NCBI GenBank assembly: GCA_037957365.1
Contig: JARHVA010001924.1
Coordinates: forward strand, 1,870,001 to 1,934,000
DNA length: 64,000 nt
Source of the DNA: Torreya grandis
Taxonomy: Eukaryota > Streptophyta > Pinopsida > Cupressales > Taxaceae
Direction of reading: 5' to 3'
In this document: piece after piece, positions 58,441 through 64,000 of the stretch
Position numbering within the stretch: the stretch's first letter is position 1
Layout: each line of letters begins with the position of its first letter
Position numbers and translations under genes: made by a program
Notes under the pieces: model-generated
Databases searched by the model: none
What the model was told of the DNA's origin: nothing
What the model saw: only the letters and a program-made list of their open reading frames with translations

Positions 58441-60190
58441 TAGGTTATTTATAAAATTAGTCCAATTTATACATGTATGTAGGAGATAAAGCTATATTTA
58501 TACCAGCACATAAGTATGGAGATATGTTAAAACCTAAAAATGTTAAACAGGTAATGTATAACATTTTTTTAATGACATGGTTTATGCCAATAAAAAAATA
58601 ATAGCTTTTAATATCATATACTACATACTTCAATTCTTACTTCATCCTACTTTGAAGGTATCTCCTAGGAGATACATTTCAAACATGCATAATAGCGAAA
58701 TAACCACATAGATAAAAATATTTAATTAAGTCAATATTAAACCATGTATTTTATTAAAATACAAAATTATAATGAGCAATGTGGTTTTTGAGTGAAATTA
58801 TGGAAAACATTTAGATTCTTATATTTTGGGATCCTATATTTGATTTTAACCTCTAGTGTGAACCCAAAAGTTTGAAGGTATCTCTTAGGAGATACCATTC
58901 AAGGTTTGAAGGTAGTACTAAGTGATACCTTGAAGGGCCTTATAATAATTTCAAGGATACCCACAACATTAATATTAAGACTTCATTTTTCAATAGCCAA
59001 GTACATGTGACATGCACCCATAAACCCATGACATTTCAACACTCAAAAAATATTTCAAGTTCACTAGGTGAGTGATTCTCCATGATTATGCCAAGTGTCT
59101 CTATCCCATTTACTCAGAGACTAATAGATGGAACTTCATGTATGAAATATTAGGGATATGTAAGAATCACTATGGTGACACATGTATCCTTCTAAACTAC
59201 CTCTAAAATTCTTATTAAAAATAGGGCCCCCTTCTCTAGGCTAATGGTGCACCTTTTATTTAACGAAGAACTCCCATATTTTTTGAGGAGTGCTATGATG
59301 ACACGTGTCATTAGTGAGAGGGACTGAGACTTCAAGTTTATGGCCATACTCACATATGTACTCAGTCACTGTTAGTCCATGATAAACCTAAGCACTGGCT
59401 TCAAGTTTGTGGCCATGCTATTTATTCTCTCCCAATAAGATACCTATAGTTTAGGAGTGGGTAGTGGGGTCCTTCTTCAATTGTTATATTTCTTGGTCCT
59501 TGGCCATGGAATCTTGTTCCATATATTGTTGTGCACTTATAGATTCCAAGAGGCTCTTATGGGTATGCATAATAAAAATTATTAAATGTATTTAATAAGT
59601 TATTCCAAAATGTAAAATATCATTGTTTGTACTTTTCCAAAGAAAGGAGATTAAGGAGCAATTTTATAAAAAAAGTAAATCAACCTCAAATAAATTTTGG
59701 TAAAGTGGCAATGAAAAATCAAGTATGGTAGAAGGACTTCTAATGGTCGTGCAAGACCATTAATGACATGGCATTTGGAAAGATTATAGATTGAGTTGGG
59801 ATGTGATAGGCTTGGGGTAATTTAAAGATTTATGAGATAAAACAGGTCACCATTAAAGCTAAAATATTAAAGATGAGGAAGAGTATTCATGCGTAGGTAG
59901 TCAGTGCATTTAAAGAGGTTGTAAAGAGAAAATTAGACATAGAATTCCATAAAATAAAGTGGAGGAACAACACAAAAATATTAAAAACTTCATCAAAGAA
60001 GAATATTCTACTATTTTCTCTCAAGATACTCTCATGTGGAAAAATCAATACCCATATTTTAGTAGAACAAATCAATCAAACACCATAAACTACATGTTTA
60101 GTCATAGATAGGAGCAAGTTGTTGATGCTACTCATAGATGAAAAGAAGGTAGAAATGGGGATTGGGTGAGGTCTTTAACAAACCAAATTT
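58441..60190. other. Intergenic region with palindromes, no gene seen
   Basis: Between the T2 start and the next plus-strand ORF. Apart from the palindrome cluster I see no coding sequence. It may hold the right end and promoter of T2. Confidence 0.4.
58654..58931. repeat. Palindrome cluster 1
   Basis: GTATCTCCTAGGAGATAC at 58658-58675 is a perfect 18-bp palindrome. GGTATCTCTTAGGAGATACC lies at 58877-58896. A decayed copy (AAGGTAGTACTAAGTGATAC) starts at 58909. The same motif occurs at 63518-63764. Confidence 0.9.
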
Positions 60191-60196
60191 AATTAC

Positions 60197-62750
60197 TTGA
60201 ATCCTTTCAACTTTATGGAAATGGATGAAGTTACTCTCTTCACCCTATTAACACAACTGGGTACACAAGCAAGAGCTCTTGCACTTCAACATCCACTTCA
60301 GGGTTTCAATGCAGAGAGGACAATCAAGCTACATACATTCAAGAAACTAGATGAGGTCATGCATACCTTGTTAAGCATATACAACCTAGGGGTTATTCAT
60401 TTATCCAGAGATATCACTATTTGGATCAATGTGCAAACCAAGGTGAGAGCCATAGGTCTTTTGAATCATGGAAAATCACTATTGTGATACAAGTCCACCA
60501 CACTACCAATTCATCCATATGTTTAAGATAAATTTCCCACTAGGGCAGGTAGAGGAACCCCAATTAACTCCATTGAGGACATTATAATGCATATTCTAGT
60601 AGAGTGTATTATAAAGAGGTTTTATCAGATAATGAAGTAGGCCAAGTAGGAAACAAAAGGAGTAATTGACATTATGTATCACATGATACAATAGAATGAG
60701 AACTTAAATTTGCCCAAGTTTCTTGCATCCAATCTTACCATTAATATTGAGGGGGTACTTTTAGGTAGCTCACAAAATTTTCAATATCAATTTTTTGTTT
60801 TGTTGTTATGCTTCACCCAATGGAAGTCCCCTTAGGCCAAGTTAATGTTATTGTAGACTTTTAGCCTATTAATGCCCTCACAAGAATCACTTAGACTAAG
60901 ATAGGGAAATATTATGAGTAACTAGGGTGGTTTAACACATGGTGGCTTGAGGCTTTAGCTTTGATCAAGTCACACCCTCGAATTCCATAAGATGTCATGT
61001 AATATTTGGGGTAACATGCATCAATAACCAAGTTGTATAATGGTATTCAAATCAAGGTGCATGATTTTTCCATGCCAAATATAACTCTAATTCCATTTTT
61101 CATCACAATGGTTTAAACACAAGATGAATTATGGAGGTAGAGATCCCTAGTCACATAATAAGGCTGATAAGAGCAAGAATAACTATAGCCAACTATGCAA
61201 CCACAAGCCTCACCCTAATAGTCTATAGTTCTTTAGAGATCAAGGAAAATCAAGTCTTGGTTAAACAACCCACATGTGCCAAGGATATATTTGGATTATG
61301 ATCTCATAATTTTTTTGGTTTATGAACATGAATTTCTTTAATGTGTGATCGAAGACATCAATCAAAAGGTCTATGATAAGAAGGAGGAGGAGTTATTTTT
61401 TAGGAATGTAGTACACACTTAACAAGTGAAGAATAAGGTAAATAGTGACCATTTGGTCAACATTACACAACCCCATCCCTCTATTATTATGCACACTATA
61501 GGTAAATAAGAAGCTTAATATGAACTTGTGGTAATTTTTTTTGAAAAAGATCTATAATTTGGTTCATCATCTACATAGTTTGTATATCTACTAGAGGAAG
61601 GGAGCTCAGTAAGACCACTGATGCAAAAAAATATAGTCTTCATTGGGTAAGTCCTTCAACCACCATACTCAAACATTTGGTATATTTTGGAGAGTTAGCC
61701 ATAATAAGTAGTGCCTATCAGGTGAAGTTTAAGGGCATGATGAGACATAAGGATATACTTATCCCTTTGGCTGAGTCAAGAAAGCTTTTCATGCATAGAG
61801 GTGTCACAGTTATCAAATTTAAATCTTTAGATTACTCATAATCTGATATGGAAATATATGATGTATATGTAATACAGTGATCCCTAGATACCACTATCTT
61901 AGTGAAATCCACCACACTTGCTTCCACTTCTATGGATATGTCTTTAGATGTTTTACAGCTACCATTGTCCAAGGAAATTGAAGGAGTAGATGCATTCCCA
62001 AAATCCATTATGCAAAAGGTTTCAGACTTGGAACATATGTTTTTTTAGCTATGAGAAGAGAAAGTGGAAGCATAAAATCAAATTGCTAAGGCTATATAGA
62101 TCATCAATGCATCTTGTCCTACTCTAGTTACACAAGTCCTTGGTGATCAAGTAATGTTTGAGGATAAACGACTCACTAAATTGTTGACTTAGCTAATAAA
62201 GGATTAGGTGAGTGCACATAAAATATAAACCCAAGGACATGATATTTTTACTAAGATGGAAGGCATTTATGAAATTCTAGAGGAATATATGTAGGTCCTT
62301 GATATAACTATGCATCAGGCTAAGCAGATTATGCAAAGAATGCTTGATTGGACGTAACATCTTAACAAATCCTTGGATTATGTTAATCCAAAGTTCATAA
62401 TAGCAGATAAATCTAAATTTGTAGTGAATGATTGAATGGATATTAAGGAAACCCTAAATGATGCATTTTAATAATTTTTAGAAGCCAGGGATATCATGAT
62501 GAAGAAGCTCCAAGTCTGGTAGAATGAGATAATGCACAACACATTTGTGGTACTTTAAGTCCAAAGGAATATAGATAGGTTGGATGATATTATGTCAGAT
62601 ATCTAGCTTAAGCTATCAAATGCCCGAGACTTCCTTATCATCATAGAAGAAGTAGATGTGCATAATTTAATGGTCATTCAAATTTCACTATGTGTTTTGC
62701 TTACCATGGTGTGGGAAGTACTTGATAATTGGAAAATGCTCAAGCAAAAA
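60197..62750 (+). pseudogene. Long decayed ORF, unknown family, helical C-terminal half
   Basis: Starts MNPFNFMEMDEVTLFTLLTQ and stays open for 96 codons. It then continues with TAG stops and frame changes: PTRAGRGTPINSIEDIIMHI, LNLPKFLASNLTINIEGVLL, GQVNVIVDF-PINALTRIT and GWFNTWWLEALALIKSHPRI. From about 61950 to 62750 a single frame gives a helical, charged protein (KEIEGVDAFPKSIMQKVSDL, FEDKRLTKLLT-LIKD, ARDIMMKKLQVW-NEIMHN and RNIDRLDDIMSDI). Ancestral length was probably about 850 residues. I recognise no domain. It lies between the two palindrome clusters. Confidence 0.5.
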
Positions 62751-63510
62751 TCTAATAGGTTGAACCAAATATTGTACATATCATAGATGAACCTAAGTTC
62801 ATTCCACTATAGGAACTCCAAGTAATTTTTCAAAAGAGAAAGCTAGATATAAAGGTATAGTTTAGGTAGCCACAACCTACATAGTAGGTAAATGTGTAGT
62901 TCAAGTTTTGTAGTTTAATAATTGTAAAGGGTGGTAGGAAAGTATGGAAAACTAGAAAACTTGGAGTGATTACTAACACTTTTATGAAAGGTAGATCTTT
63001 TCCATCTTTAGCTAAGATCAAAGTTCATATTTTGTCATCTATATGATATTTTGGATGTCTTTAGCCTTGTTAGGCAATTAATAGATATAAGAATGCTATG
63101 TCTCTTTTATTTTTGTATGTTAGAAATTTATAATGTGAAGAGACAATGCTATGTAAATAAATATATATATATATATGTATATATATAGTGTTATGATGTA
63201 ATGTAATATTATTTTTATGTTATTTTTTCCCTAATATTCTTTTACCTATACATGGTGCATAGCATTTACTCTATTTTTTTAGCTTGTTCTATCTTGTATT
63301 ATGTTTTTTATGATCCAAAATTCTTAACACTATGTTAGTTTATATTTATATTTGATGCAGTGTATAAAATTGAAGATTGTGTAAATTCACTCATGCTATT
63401 ATGATTATTTTTTGCTTCCTGCTATGAAAGCTATACTTGTAATTTCCATGTTCTTGAGAATTTCCACTAAAATATGCTAACATTCCTTCAAAATGCACAC
63501 ACTTGTAATT
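62751..63510. other. No gene seen; short TA run
   Basis: Follows the decayed ORF. Contains a TATATA run at about 63163-63187. ORF 62830-63021 on minus has no coding character. Confidence 0.4.
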
Positions 63511-63517
63511 TTATTTC

Positions 63518-63764
63518 AAGGTATCTCTGAGGAGATACCTTAAATATCTTTGTATGTACCATAATGCATGCTTGTAAGGTATTAGGTATCTCATAGGAGA
63601 GACTTTCAAACATGTGTTTATGGTAATTTCAATGGGTATCCTAGTAGATACTTTGAAAATGCAAATGATTGGAATTATTTCAAGATAAAAAATCCTTATA
63701 ATACCTTAAATGGGTATCCTAATAGGTTCCTCTATGCATAAAGGTATCTCTTAGGAGATACCTT
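63518..63764. repeat. Palindrome cluster 2
   Basis: Near-palindromes of the GGTATCTC-TAGGAGATACC type at 63518-63541, 63584-63605, 63634-63654, 63712-63730 and 63741-63764. The first and last are almost perfect over 24 bases. Spacing is irregular (about 30-80 bases). Same family as cluster 1. Confidence 0.9.
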
Positions 63765-64000
63765 TAAGGTAGCCATGAAGGTATTATAATGCCCTTCAAT
63801 GTATATATATTTTTTTGTATATTGCTTTCATATTTGATTGGTTAAAATATAGGTTGAAGGGGACCATTCCCTTTATAGAAGAAACCCATAATACAGACAT
63901 GACAAAGCCAAAGGACAAAAAAGGAGTAACAGACAAACCTAGCATCTAAATCCCCATGCCACTAAACTTATGCAAAGTATTAGGTAAAAAATCCTAAGAC
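63765..64000. other. Right edge of window, nothing recognised
   Basis: AT-rich sequence with no gene or repeat partner that I can see. Confidence 0.4.

Noticed and set aside
1..64000. Intact host gene, tRNA or rRNA
   Set aside because: None seen on either strand; all convincing coding sequence is transposon-like or unidentified and broken.

Overview
This window reads as intergenic DNA from a large plant nuclear genome. It is strongly AT-rich and CpG-poor and is made almost entirely of old, broken transposable elements nested in one another. I found no intact host gene, no tRNA, no rRNA and no bacterial feature. The elements are plant types: a Tat-like Ty3/Gypsy element with an extra archaeal-type RNase H, a chromodomain Ty3 element with a tRNA-iMet primer site, and DDE transposases with GT-AG introns. 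Heavy decay with little deletion suggests slow turnover, as in conifers and other gymnosperms. The gymnosperm assignment is inference only.

Region 1 (1-29564) is one giant LTR element, here called A. Two direct repeats (1-3325, cut by the window start, and about 26020-29564) flank gag-protease-aRNH-RT-RNH-integrase on the minus strand. Each repeat carries a decayed coiled-coil-like ORF and a TATA box on the minus strand. A 15.2-kb DNA transposon (T1, 5959-21193) sits between the RT and RNase H parts of A. T1 has 28-bp inverted ends, subterminal repeats, a transposase gene on + (from 7190), an opposing gene on - (20729 to 18597), and between them a satellite of about 369-bp units repeated about 14 times (11130-16327).

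Region 2 (29565-43687) is a plus-strand chromovirus-like Ty3 element (C). Its iMet primer site is at 30069. Its integrase is interrupted twice: by a 2.03-kb solo LTR with perfect 5-bp target duplications (34045-36076), and by a 7.05-kb non-autonomous LTR element on the minus strand (D, 36541-43591) that lies inside the chromodomain.

Region 3 (about 44000-52715) holds a third Ty3/Gypsy lineage (E) on +, with two zinc knuckles in gag and a long unidentified coding stretch between protease and RT. A (TTA)29 microsatellite lies upstream.

Region 4 (53395-64000) contains a short unidentified plus-strand coding remnant, a decayed intron-containing transposase on - (T2, 58440 to about 54990), two clusters of 18-24-bp palindromes (58650-58935 and 63510-63770), and between them a long decayed plus-strand ORF of unknown family (60197 to about 62750). 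Every coding region has stops or frameshifts. Premature stops are mostly TAG in place of expected CAG or TGG, as expected from deamination of methylated transposon DNA.
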